Shown here piece after piece: positions 46,067 through 54,574 of a DNA stretch of 64,000 nucleotides. Made by a program: the position numbers and the translations under genes. The notes under the pieces were generated by a model. The model was not told the DNA's origin. It was given only the letters and a program-made list of their open reading frames with translations, and made no database searches. Source of the stretch: Phycisphaerae bacterium (GTDB taxonomy: Bacteria > Planctomycetota > Phycisphaerae > Phycisphaerales > UBA1924); contig VGXM01000009.1 of the NCBI GenBank assembly GCA_016873295.1, forward strand, positions 1-64,000, written 5' to 3'. Positions within the stretch are counted from its first letter, which is position 1; every line of letters begins with the position of its first letter.

Positions 46067-46864
46067 GTGCCCAAGGCTCGGTCCATGCCGGACGTCCAGG
46101 CGGCCCGCGACGCGCGCAACGTCGCCATCGATCGCGTCGGCGTCAAGGACGTGGTCTACCCGATCACCCTCCGCACGCCCGACGGGGGGGAGCAGTCCAC
46201 CGTCGCCACCATCAACATGTACGTCGCCCTGCCGCACTACCGCAAGGGCACGCACATGAGCCGCTTCCTCGAGGTCTTGAACGACCACGCCTGCAAGCCC
46301 CTCACGCCCGACCGCATCCCCGCCCTCACCCAGGCCATCCGCGACAAGCTCGACGCCGAGGAGGCCCACTTCGCCGCCACCTTCACCTACTTCATCAACA
46401 AGCGGGCCCCCGTTACCGGGCAGCCCGGGCTCATGGACTACCGGGTCACCTTCGAGTGCTCTTCGAACGGCGAGGCGGAGTTCGTGATCGGGGTGCGCGC
46501 GCCCGCGACCAGCCTCTGCCCCTGCTCCAAGGAGATCTCCAGGTACGGGGCCCACAACCAGCGCTGCCACATCGAGGCCAAGGTGCGCACCAGCGCGCTC
46601 ATGTGGATCGAGGACCTGGTCGCCCTGTGCGAGGGCGCCGCCAGCCACCCCGTCTACGCCGTCCTCAAGAGGCCCGACGAGAAGTTCGTCACCGAGCGCG
46701 CCTTCGAGAACCCCAAGTTCGTCGAGGACATCGTCCGCGACCTGGCCCTGGCCCTGGAGCGCGACGAGCGCGTGTCCTGGTACTCGGTCTCCAGCGAGAA
46801 CTTCGAGTCCATCCACAGCCACAACGCCTACGCCCAGATCACGCGCCTGAAGCGCCCCGACTGA
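46067..46864 (+). CDS. folE2: GTP cyclohydrolase FolE2 (type IB)
   Basis: A 265-residue GCYH-IB enzyme. It opens with MPDVQAARDARNVAIDRVGV, has GTHMSRFLEVL near residue 64, and shows the metal-ligand cysteine motif SLCPCSKEISRYGAHNQR with Cys151 and Cys153. The conserved helix VEDIVRDLALALERDERV and ESIHSHNAYAQI lie near the end. It opens the purine ring of GTP to give dihydroneopterin triphosphate, the first step of folate and queuosine-type pathways; the IB type can use manganese when zinc is scarce. The GTG at 46067 has GGGAG 7 bases upstream; ATG 46085 is a possible alternative. Confidence 0.93.
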   Translation: MPKARSMPDVQAARDARNVAIDRVGVKDVVYPITLRTPDGGEQSTVATINMYVALPHYRKGTHMSRFLEVLNDHACKPLTPDRIPALTQAIRDKLDAEEAHFAATFTYFINKRAPVTGQPGLMDYRVTFECSSNGEAEFVIGVRAPATSLCPCSKEISRYGAHNQRCHIEAKVRTSALMWIEDLVALCEGAASHPVYAVLKRPDEKFVTERAFENPKFVEDIVRDLALALERDERVSWYSVSSENFESIHSHNAYAQITRLKRPD

Positions 46865-46978
46865 GCCCGCGATTCTGGCCCGTAAGGTCCGGCCCGCCCG
46901 ATCCTTAGGATGGGCGGGGGCCCGAACGACGCCGGTGCGCGCACGGATCGGGATCACGCCGGAGGCGGAGCCGCGGGC

Positions 46979-49384
46979 ATGGCCAGGATCCAGACCGATC
47001 GCACCCCGGGCGTCGCCGTGCTCCACCGGCGCCTCGTCCTCCTGCTGGCCCTGCTGGTGGGCCCGCTCGCCCTCCTGCTGGGGCCGCTCTTGAGGCTGAC
47101 GACGGCGCGGGCGGCGTCGGCCCGTGCCGAGGCCGAGGCCAAGCTCGTCCGGCGCACCTGGCTCCCCACCGCCCGCGGTCGGATCCTCGACCGCAAGGGA
47201 CGGGTGCTGGCCCAGGACCGCCCCAGCTACGACATCGCGATCGACTACCGCGTGCTCACGGGCGAGTGGATCGACGACCGCGCGCGCCGATTCGCGCGCT
47301 CGCTGAACCGCGCTCAGTGGGCCGAGTGGTCGCCCGACCAGCGCCAGGCCCTGGTCGCCCTTGTGCGCCCGGCGTACGAGGCCCACTGGCGCTCCGCGTG
47401 GCACGAGCTGGCCCGCCTCTGCGGGCAGAGCGTGGACGAGCTGGACGGGCGTCGAAGGGCGATCGTCGACTCGGTGCGCGCCCGGCGCGAGGCGGTGCTC
47501 GGCGCGCGACGCGAGGTCGAGCTGGCCGCGCTGCGCGAGCGGGGCGCCCAGCCCACGCCCGAGCAGTTGGCGTTGGTCGAGAAGCGGATCGGCGGGCCCA
47601 TCAGCGAGGAGCAGTCCTCCCACGCGGTCGTGGAGCGCGCCCCGGATTCCGTCGCGCTGGCGTGCCTGGCCCTCGAGGGGGGCGAGACGATGCTGGAGCC
47701 CCTGGGCGGCACGTCCCAGGACGCGGTGCGGCTGGGCGGGGGCGAGGCCAGCCGCAGCAACCGCGCCGACCCGGCCGACACGATCCCGGGGCTGGCGGTG
47801 CGCGACGCGGGCGACCGGGACTACCCGCTCGACACGGTCCGCGTGCGCCTCGAACGCTCGACGCTCCCCTCGCCCGCGCGCCAGCCCGGGGCGGTTGACC
47901 TGTCGGTCGACGGCGTGGGGGCGCACGTCCTGGGCTGGATGCGCTCGCGGGTGTTCGCCGAGGACGTGGGGGCGCGGGCCGCGGCCCTGGAGCGCCTTCC
48001 GGGGCTGGCGGCGGAGGCCCGCGTGCGCACGGGCGACGGCGTGATCGACCGGGGCGAATACCGCGAGGGCGACCGCGTCGGGCACGTGGGGGTGGAGGGG
48101 GCGATGGAGGCGACGCTGCGCGGGCTCCGCGGCGTGCGCTCGACGTCGGTGGACACGGGCGAGGTGCGCACGATCGAGGCCCGCGTCGGCGCCGACGTGC
48201 GTCTCACGCTCGACGCGGCCCTGCAGGGTCGCGTGCAGGCGATCATGTCGCCCGACCTGGGGCTGGCGGTGACGCAGGTCTGGCACGGCGCGCCCAACGA
48301 CCTGATGCCGGTGGGCACGGCCTTGAACGGTGCGGCGGTGGTGCTCGACATCGACTCGGGGGAACTGCTGGCGCTGGTCTCGACGCCGGCGCTCTCGCGC
48401 CGGGCCCTGCGCGACCAGCCCGAGATGGTGTTCGACGACACGCTGAACCTGCCGCTGATGAACCGCCCGACCGAGCGGGTGTACCCGCCGGGCTCGATTG
48501 TCAAGCCCCTGATCCTGTCGTGGGCGGCCCAGCGGGGGGCCTACCGCCCGGGTCAGACGATCGACTGCACGGGGCACCTGCTGCCCGAGCACGCCGACCG
48601 CCTGCGGTGCTGGATCTACAAGCGGGGCGGCGGGACCCACACGGCCCAACTGGGGCACGAGCTCACGGGCCCCGAGGGGATCATGGCGAGCTGCAACATC
48701 TTCTTCTTCACGATGGGGCGGCGGCTGGGGCCCGCGGGGATCGTGGAGGGGTACCGGGTCTTCGGCGTGGGCGAGTCGTGGGACCTCGGCGCCGGCGTCG
48801 AATCGCGCGGGCTGCTGGGCCTGGCCAGCGACGAAAGGGCCGCGGGCGTCTCGATGGGCGACGCCATCCAGATGGGGATCGGGCAGGGCCCGGTGGCGTG
48901 GACGCCCCTGCACGCGGCGGACGCGTACGCGACGCTGGCGAGGCACGGCACGCGAGTGCGCCCGTCGCTGATCGCGGGGCGGCGCGGGGCGGACCCCGCC
49001 CCGGTGCCGCTCCCGGCGTGGGCGGTGGACGAGGCGATGCGCGGTCTGGCGCTGGCGGTGAACGACTCGCGCGGCACGGGGCACCACCTGGTCATCGACG
49101 GGAAGCGCGAGCCCGTCTTCAACGCGCCGGGCGTGTCGATCTGGGGCAAGACGGGCACGGCGGCGGCGCGGCGCGCGGTCGCCACGCCCGACGGCGAGGG
49201 GCCCGAGGGCCCGGTCGTGGTGGACATGGACCACTCGTGGTTCGTGGTGCTGGTGGGGCGCGAGGGGGACCGCCCGCGCTACGCGGTGTCGGTGGTGATG
49301 GAGTACGCCGGGTCGGGGGGCAAGGTGTCGGGCCCGATCATCAACCAGATCGTGCACGCGTTGATCGCCGAGGGGTACCTGTAG
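46979..49384 (+). CDS. mrdA: Penicillin-binding protein 2-type transpeptidase (MrdA-like)
   Basis: An 801-residue class B PBP with one N-terminal membrane helix (RRLVLLLALLVGPLALLLGP) and then the PBP-dimer domain, longer than in E. coli PBP2 (633 residues) because of an extra charged and helical region (about 80-280). The catalytic domain has Ser506-x-x-Lys509 in YPPGSIVKP, Ser571-x-Asn573 in MASCNIFF and Lys724-Thr-Gly in WGKTGTAA. It crosslinks peptidoglycan during elongation with RodA, whose gene follows. The ATG at 46979 has a GGAG 8 bases upstream. Its stop overlaps the rodA GTG by one base (TAGTG). Confidence 0.92.
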   Translation: MARIQTDRTPGVAVLHRRLVLLLALLVGPLALLLGPLLRLTTARAASARAEAEAKLVRRTWLPTARGRILDRKGRVLAQDRPSYDIAIDYRVLTGEWIDDRARRFARSLNRAQWAEWSPDQRQALVALVRPAYEAHWRSAWHELARLCGQSVDELDGRRRAIVDSVRARREAVLGARREVELAALRERGAQPTPEQLALVEKRIGGPISEEQSSHAVVERAPDSVALACLALEGGETMLEPLGGTSQDAVRLGGGEASRSNRADPADTIPGLAVRDAGDRDYPLDTVRVRLERSTLPSPARQPGAVDLSVDGVGAHVLGWMRSRVFAEDVGARAAALERLPGLAAEARVRTGDGVIDRGEYREGDRVGHVGVEGAMEATLRGLRGVRSTSVDTGEVRTIEARVGADVRLTLDAALQGRVQAIMSPDLGLAVTQVWHGAPNDLMPVGTALNGAAVVLDIDSGELLALVSTPALSRRALRDQPEMVFDDTLNLPLMNRPTERVYPPGSIVKPLILSWAAQRGAYRPGQTIDCTGHLLPEHADRLRCWIYKRGGGTHTAQLGHELTGPEGIMASCNIFFFTMGRRLGPAGIVEGYRVFGVGESWDLGAGVESRGLLGLASDERAAGVSMGDAIQMGIGQGPVAWTPLHAADAYATLARHGTRVRPSLIAGRRGADPAPVPLPAWAVDEAMRGLALAVNDSRGTGHHLVIDGKREPVFNAPGVSIWGKTGTAAARRAVATPDGEGPEGPVVVDMDHSWFVVLVGREGDRPRYAVSVVMEYAGSGGKVSGPIINQIVHALIAEGYL

Positions 49385-50625
49385 TGCCGACGGAGATGGT
49401 GGGGAGCGTGATGGTGGAGAGGCACGCGGTGGCCCGCCCGGGGGGCAAGCCGCGCGCTCCGGGCAAGCGCCTGCGCCCGCTGAACGTCGCGTGGCTGTCG
49501 GTGCTGGCGGGGGTGGGGCTGTCGGTGGTGGGGGTGTACGGGATCGACGTGGCGGAGAGCGTGCAGGGCACGGGCGACCTGAGCGCGACGTCGCTCAAGC
49601 AACTCCTGTTCCTGGCGATCGGGCTCGGGGCCGGGGCGGTGGTGGCGGTGCCGCACTACCGGGTGTTCGGGCGGTTGAGCTGGCCGGCGTACGCGGGCCT
49701 GGTGGGGCTGCTGGTGTTCCTGCTGATCCCCTTCGTGCCGCTCTGGCTGGTGGAGCCGCAGAACGGGGCCCGGGCCTGGATCAACTTCGGGAGCTTCAAC
49801 TTCCAACCCTCGGAGCTGGGGAAGGTGGTGTACGTGGCGGCTCTGGCGTGGTACCTGCGCTTCCGCAAGCACCACAGGCGCTTCACGGGGCTGCTGCCGC
49901 CGGCGATCATCACGGCGATCCCGGTCGGGCTCATCACGCTCCAGCCGGATCTGGGCACGGCGATGCTGTTCGTGCCCGCGCTCTTCGCCGTGCTGCTGGG
50001 GGCGGGGGCGCGGCTGCGGCACCTGGTGGTGGTGGTGCTGCTGTCGGCGGCGGCGGCGCCGGCGGCGTACCCGCTCCTCAAGCCCCACCAGCAGGCCCGC
50101 ATCGACGGGCTGGTCAAGCAGTTCCAGGGCGACCGCTCCGCCGACCAGGACATCAACATGCAGAGCCGCGTGGCCCAGCGGCTGATCGCCGCCGGCGGCG
50201 CCCAGGGCGTGGGCGACGCCAAGAGCCGGGCCCTGGTCCGCTACAACGCCCTCCCCGAGCGCCACAACGACATGGTCTTCGCCGTGCTGGTCAACCGCTC
50301 CGGAGCGCTGGGGGGCGCGGCGATCGTGGGGGGGCTGCTCCTGTGGGTCGCCGGGGCCCTCCTCACCGCGGCGTTCACGCGCGACCCCTTCGGCCGCCTC
50401 CTCGTGATCGGGCTGGCGGGGATCGTCGCGGCCCAGGCCTTCGTCAACATCGGCATGAACCTGGGCGTCCTGCCCATCATCGGCGTCACGCTGCCGTTCG
50501 TCTCCTACGGCGGGTCGAGCCTCATCACCACGTGGATCATGACGGGGCTGGTCTTCGGCGTGGCCCTCCGCCCGCCCAAGCCGCCCGTGCGGGCGGCGTT
50601 CGATCACTTCGAGGAGGATGAGTGA
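49384..50625 (+). CDS. rodA: RodA/FtsW/SpoVE-type glycan polymerase
   Basis: A SEDS protein of about 413 residues with some ten membrane helices. Family motifs are ARAWINFGSFNFQPSELGK, TLQPDLGTAMLFVP and the C-terminal NIGMNLGVLPIIGVTLPFVS followed by YGGSSL. SEDS proteins polymerise lipid II glycan strands with their class B PBP partner, encoded just upstream. The GTG at 49384 has AGGGG 8 bases upstream inside the PBP gene, suggesting coupled translation; ATG 49411 with its own GGGGAG is an alternative start. Confidence 0.93.
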   Translation: MPTEMVGSVMVERHAVARPGGKPRAPGKRLRPLNVAWLSVLAGVGLSVVGVYGIDVAESVQGTGDLSATSLKQLLFLAIGLGAGAVVAVPHYRVFGRLSWPAYAGLVGLLVFLLIPFVPLWLVEPQNGARAWINFGSFNFQPSELGKVVYVAALAWYLRFRKHHRRFTGLLPPAIITAIPVGLITLQPDLGTAMLFVPALFAVLLGAGARLRHLVVVVLLSAAAAPAAYPLLKPHQQARIDGLVKQFQGDRSADQDINMQSRVAQRLIAAGGAQGVGDAKSRALVRYNALPERHNDMVFAVLVNRSGALGGAAIVGGLLLWVAGALLTAAFTRDPFGRLLVIGLAGIVAAQAFVNIGMNLGVLPIIGVTLPFVSYGGSSLITTWIMTGLVFGVALRPPKPPVRAAFDHFEEDE

Positions 50626-50639
50626 CGATCCGAACGTCG

Positions 50640-51250
50640 CGACGGACTCCGGCCGGTGACTGACACCGATCACCGCACAATCCCGCGCTCAGGCAGGGGC
50701 AGGCGCAGACGGTGCGGAGGTGGTCCGGCGTGAGGGTCTGCCACGCCTGCGCCCCGGCGTCGAGCAGGGGCCGGTAGTCGTCGTACACGCGGTTGCTCAG
50801 GAAGTGGCTCCGCGGGCACGCCCACGGCCGCTCCGCGGAGTTCAGCTCCGGCGCGCACGCCGGCAGCGGCAGGATCGTGATGTTCCCCGGCACGCGCAGG
50901 GCGCGGCTCGCGTGCCAACCCGCCCGGTCCATGATCAGCACCGCGTGCCCGCGTGGCCCCAGGCTCCGAGCCGGCGGGCCTTGTCGCCGTCGATGGCGGG
51001 CGTGCCCCAGCCCCGCGGCTTGGCGCGGAAGGCGTCGAGGCCGCCGACGCGGCAGGCGCAGGCCCCGCGTTGCACGAACGCGCGGCTCCGGCACAGGGCC
51101 GCGGCGACGTCCAGCGTCTTGCCGTTGAGCGCGTGGGGCACGCCGACCTCCACGTCGGCGCCCATCATCCCACGAACCCCCGCCGGGCGCCACCCCCAAC
51201 ACGCGCCGCTCGCGCGCATTCCGACGCGAATCCGCATGACTCGCCAGGCC
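50640..51250 (-). pseudogene. IS630-type transposase remnant
   Basis: The C-terminal half of an IS630-family transposase is readable in one minus-strand frame. It includes VLIMDRAGWHASRALRVPGN, ITILPLPACAPELNSAERPW, SHFLSNRVYDDYRPLLDAG and TLTPDHLRTVC, the DDE-domain end with its metal aspartate and the glutamate of ELNSAE. The N-terminal half lies in another frame and is fragmentary (GWRPAGVRGMMGADVEVG). Several frameshifts and substitutions in the usual WLRSHFLSN context show decay. I found no terminal inverted repeats, so it is an old fossil lying between rodA and rsmG. Confidence 0.7.
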
Positions 51251-51305
51251 TGCGTCATGCACACCGGCCGGAGGGCGGTCCCGCGCTCCCCTACTCTGGG
51301 GCGCG

Positions 51306-52151
51306 ATGCAGGAGACGCCCAGACATGCCGGACCGCGGCGAGCGCCCCGGCCCGAGCTTCCGCCCCCGGGCCAACTGGCGCCGCTGACGCCCCCGCCCGG
51401 GTTCCTCGGCGCGGCCCGGGCCTACGGCATCGAGTTCGAGGCGGGCGAGGTCGAGGCGCTGGGGCTGTACCTGGCCCTGCTCTACAAGGGCAACGAGACC
51501 ATGAACCTGACGGCGGTGCGCGAGCCGGAGCAGGCCTGGACGCGGCACGTACTCGATGCCCTCACGCTCGTGCCGCTGCTGGCGGAGTTGCCGGAGGGCT
51601 CGCGCGTGATCGACGTGGGGTCGGGGGGCGGCATCCCCGGCGTGCCCCTGGCGATCGTGCTGCCGAGCCTGGAGTTCACGCTGCTGGAGGCGACGGGCAA
51701 GAAGGCGGACTTTCTTTCGCAGGCCGTCGCCGCCCTTGGGCTGCGGAATGCGCGCGTGATCAACGACCGATCCGAGCGCCTGGCGCATGACCGCGGCGAG
51801 AAGTCGAGCGGGGCGAGCGGTCGCAGCGAACGCATCGGCGGGCACCGCGAGGCCTACGACGCCGCGGTCATCCGGGCCGTGGGCCGCCTGGCGGTGGCGG
51901 CGGAGCTCACGGTGCCCTTTGTCAAGCCGGGCGGGCGCGTGCTCATGATCAAGGGCGAGAGGGCCGACGAGGAACTGGCGGAGGCGGCGGGGGCCCTGGC
52001 GCTGCTCAAGGCGGTGCACGAGGGGACCGCGCAGACCCCGACGGGGCGGATCGTCGTGCTCGGGAAGCGCGCGGCGACGCCCAAGGTCTACCCGCGGGCC
52101 GACGGCGAGCCCTCGCGCGTGCCCCTGGGCGTGGCGCGGGGCAGGAAGTAG
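51306..52151 (+). CDS. rsmG: 16S rRNA (guanine(527)-N7)-methyltransferase RsmG
   Basis: A 281-residue Rossmann-fold methyltransferase. The N-terminal part includes YKGNETMNLTAVREPEQAW, then the SAM-binding motif VIDVGSGGGIPGVPLA (about residues 100-115), EATGKKADFL and RAVGRLAVAAEL. It methylates G527 of 16S rRNA at N7. The protein is longer than usual (about 210-240): a Pro-rich N-terminal extension of about 30 residues and an insertion rich in Ser, Gly and Arg near 160-180 (EKSSGASGRSERIGGHRE) account for the excess. TACTCT, a possible -10, lies only about 10 bases before the start, so the mRNA may be almost leaderless. Confidence 0.93.
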   Translation: MQETPRHAGPRRAPRPELPPPGQLAPLTPPPGFLGAARAYGIEFEAGEVEALGLYLALLYKGNETMNLTAVREPEQAWTRHVLDALTLVPLLAELPEGSRVIDVGSGGGIPGVPLAIVLPSLEFTLLEATGKKADFLSQAVAALGLRNARVINDRSERLAHDRGEKSSGASGRSERIGGHREAYDAAVIRAVGRLAVAAELTVPFVKPGGRVLMIKGERADEELAEAAGALALLKAVHEGTAQTPTGRIVVLGKRAATPKVYPRADGEPSRVPLGVARGRK

Positions 52152-52325
52152 ACGGGACCGCCCTCCGGGCGGTGTCGGTCTCCCCCGGCGCGGGGCGCCA
52201 CGCTTGCGACAGGTCGATCCCGGGATTCGTCGCGGACTCGTCATCCCGGGGGGTTGGGGCGCGGGTCGCGCGGATCGAAAGGGGGATCCTGACCCGGGGG
52301 ACACCGCCCGCTCCAACAATGGGGG
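52152..52325. other. Intergenic region between rsmG and the DinG-type helicase
   Basis: About 170 bases with no gene. I could not identify a promoter with confidence. Confidence 0.4.
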
Positions 52326-54479
52326 GTGCTCGACCTGGTGCGCGACATCCTGTCCCCGGGCGGGGCGGTGGCGCGCCTGCTGGGCCCGGGGTTCGAGAGC
52401 CGATCGGAACAGGTCGACATGGCTCGGGGCGTGGGGCAGGCGATGGAGGCGCGCAGCCACCTGCTCGCCGAGGCGGGCACGGGCGTGGGCAAGAGCTTCG
52501 CGTACCTCGTGCCCGCGATGCTCCGCTGCCTGCTCCACGGCGAGACGGTCGTGGTCGCCACGCACACCATCGGCCTGCAGGAGCAGCTCATCGCCAAGGA
52601 CATCCCGCTCCTGCGCGAGGCGGTCGAGGGGCACCTGGGCGAGCGGGGCCTGCTCGTCGAGGGGCGCGGGCTCAGGCCGGTGCTGGTCAAGGGGCGGGGG
52701 AACTACCTGAGCATCCGTCGCTTGAAGCTGGCCTCGTCGCGCCAGGACCGGCTGTTTGCCGACCCCGCCGCCAGGCGGAGCCTGCACGCCATCGAGGACT
52801 GGGCCTACCGGACGCGCGACGGCACGCTCTCGACGCTGCCGCAGTTGGAGCGTCCCGGCGTGTGGGACCGCGTGCAGTCCGACTCGGGCAACTGCATGGG
52901 CCGACGCTGCCCGACGCACGAGTCGTGCTTCTACCAGTCGGCGCGGCGAGCGATGGAGTCGGCCAACCTGCTCGTGTGCAACCACGCCCTCTTCTTCAGC
53001 GACATGGAGTTGCGGGCGGGCGAGGCCGGGTTCCTGCCCAGGTACGACCACGTCGTGCTCGACGAGGGTCACAACGCGGAGGACGTGGCGGCCCAGCAGT
53101 TCGGGCTGTCGCTCTCGGAGGGGCGCGTCTTCCACCTGCTCTCGACGCTGTACCAGCCGAGGCAGAACAAGGGGTACCTCGCCCAGCTCGGGCTGCTGGT
53201 GCGCGATGCGTCGGCGGTGGACCGGGCGGTCCATCTGGTGCTCCAGGCCGAGAGCGAGGCCCGGGCCTTCTTCGACGCCGTCGAGGAGGCCATGCGCGAG
53301 CGGGCCACGGGGCGCGTGCGTTCGGCGGGGCTGGTCGAGGACACGCTCTCGCCCATCATGAAGCGGTTGAGCCTGCAACTGGCGAGCCTCAAGGAATCGG
53401 TGGTGGGCGAGCCCGACGTCTTCGAGCTGAACGCCTATTCCATCCGGGCCGCGGAGGTCGCCGGCGAGTGCGAGGCGTGGCTGCTCCAGACCCAGGCGGG
53501 GAGCGCGTACTGGGTGGAGGGTGCGGCGGACGACGAGGACGCCCCCACGCGCTCGCGCCGACGCCTCACGCTCGCCAGCGCCCCGGTGGACGTCGCCCCC
53601 CTGCTCCGCGATCGGCTCTTCGGCGCGGGGTGCAGCGTCACGGTGACCAGCGCGACCATGGCGACGGCCAGCGCGGGCGAGCCCAAGGGGTTCGCGCACG
53701 CCGCCCGGCGGCTGGGGTGCGAGGGGGCCGGGACGTTGCTGCTGGGCAGCCCGTTCGACTTCGCCTCGCAGGTGGAGTTCTACGTCGACCTGTGTGCGCC
53801 CGACCCGCGCGACTCCAAGGCGGCCCGCCCCGGCGGCAACGGGTCGTTCCTCGACGCGCTCGCCCGGCGCGTGCTGCACCACGTGCGCGCGACCGACGGC
53901 GGGGCGTTCGTGCTCTTCACCAGCCTCCAGACGCTCGCGGGCGTGGCCGACCGGATCGCCGAGCCGCTGGAGGAGTGGGGCATGCCGCTGCTGGTGCAGG
54001 GCCGGAGCGGCTCGCGCGGGCAGATCCTGGAGCGCTTCCGGGCGCACGAACGCGGCGTCCTGCTGGGGGCCGTGTCGTTCTGGGAGGGCGTGGACGTGCG
54101 CGGGCGCACGCTGCGGAACGTCATCATCACCAAGCTGCCCTTCGAGCCCCCGGACCGGCCCTTGACGGAGGCCCGGGCCGAGCTGATCCGCGAGCGGGGC
54201 GGGAGCCCGTTCGCGGAGGACGCCCTGCCCCGGGCGGTGCTGCGGTTCAAACAGGGGTTCGGGCGGCTGGTGCGGTCGCACACGGACCACGGACGGGTGG
54301 TGGTGCTCGACGGGAGGCTGGTGCGGACGCACTACGGACGCGCGTTCCTGCGGGCCCTGCCGACGGGGGTGGAGCCGCGGGTGATCGAGCCGGACCCCCC
54401 GGACCCCCCGGACCCCCCGGACCCCCCGGACCCCCCGGACCCCGATCAGTCCCCGGAGTTGGGGCCGGTGGCGGCTTGA
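52326..54479 (+). CDS. DinG/XPD-type DNA helicase
   Basis: A 717-residue superfamily-2 helicase starting at GTG. Motif I is EAGTGVGKSFAYLVPA (near 49-64). The iron-sulfur region keeps three cysteines with DinG spacing (NCMGRRCPTHESC, C-x4-C-x5-C), and motif II is LDEGHNAED. The later motifs are VTSATMATA, FTSLQTLAGVADRI, SFWEGVDVRGRTLRN and a final FGRLVRSHTDHGRVVVLDGR. The usual first cluster cysteine, expected in NYLC after KGRG, is Ser here (GRGNYLSIRRL). Such helicases unwind DNA 5' to 3' and process R-loops or repair intermediates. The C-terminus carries a Pro-Asp-Pro repeat. It has its own stop inside the promoter of the next gene. Confidence 0.9.
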   Translation: MLDLVRDILSPGGAVARLLGPGFESRSEQVDMARGVGQAMEARSHLLAEAGTGVGKSFAYLVPAMLRCLLHGETVVVATHTIGLQEQLIAKDIPLLREAVEGHLGERGLLVEGRGLRPVLVKGRGNYLSIRRLKLASSRQDRLFADPAARRSLHAIEDWAYRTRDGTLSTLPQLERPGVWDRVQSDSGNCMGRRCPTHESCFYQSARRAMESANLLVCNHALFFSDMELRAGEAGFLPRYDHVVLDEGHNAEDVAAQQFGLSLSEGRVFHLLSTLYQPRQNKGYLAQLGLLVRDASAVDRAVHLVLQAESEARAFFDAVEEAMRERATGRVRSAGLVEDTLSPIMKRLSLQLASLKESVVGEPDVFELNAYSIRAAEVAGECEAWLLQTQAGSAYWVEGAADDEDAPTRSRRRLTLASAPVDVAPLLRDRLFGAGCSVTVTSATMATASAGEPKGFAHAARRLGCEGAGTLLLGSPFDFASQVEFYVDLCAPDPRDSKAARPGGNGSFLDALARRVLHHVRATDGGAFVLFTSLQTLAGVADRIAEPLEEWGMPLLVQGRSGSRGQILERFRAHERGVLLGAVSFWEGVDVRGRTLRNVIITKLPFEPPDRPLTEARAELIRERGGSPFAEDALPRAVLRFKQGFGRLVRSHTDHGRVVVLDGRLVRTHYGRAFLRALPTGVEPRVIEPDPPDPPDPPDPPDPPDPDQSPELGPVAA
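54392..54443 (+). repeat. 9-base tandem repeat coding a Pro-Asp-Pro tail
   Basis: The unit GGACCCCCC is repeated about five to six times, coding PDPPDPPDPPDP near the end of the DinG-type helicase. The runs of six C are prone to slippage, but a whole unit of 9 bases keeps the frame, so length should vary without breaking the protein. Confidence 0.8.
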
Positions 54480-54504
54480 CAACCGTACGGATTGCGAACA
54501 TATT
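54476..54504 (+). promoter_or_regulatory. Promoter of the phosphomannomutase gene
   Basis: TTGACA (54476-54481) and CATATT (54499-54504) are exactly 17 bases apart in an AT-rich patch that stands out in this genome. The -35 overlaps the stop codon of the helicase gene. Transcription would start near 54511, about 60 bases before the ATG. Confidence 0.75.
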
Positions 54505-54574
54505 ACATGTTTGGTTTTGGGTCGGATAGGCTTGTGCGTCGCCGGGATTTGCCCGGCGCAAAGGGAGCCTGGGC

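Noticed and set aside
50640-51250. Intact insertion sequence
   Set aside because: The transposase is split over frames, lacks an N-terminal region and no terminal inverted repeats could be found.
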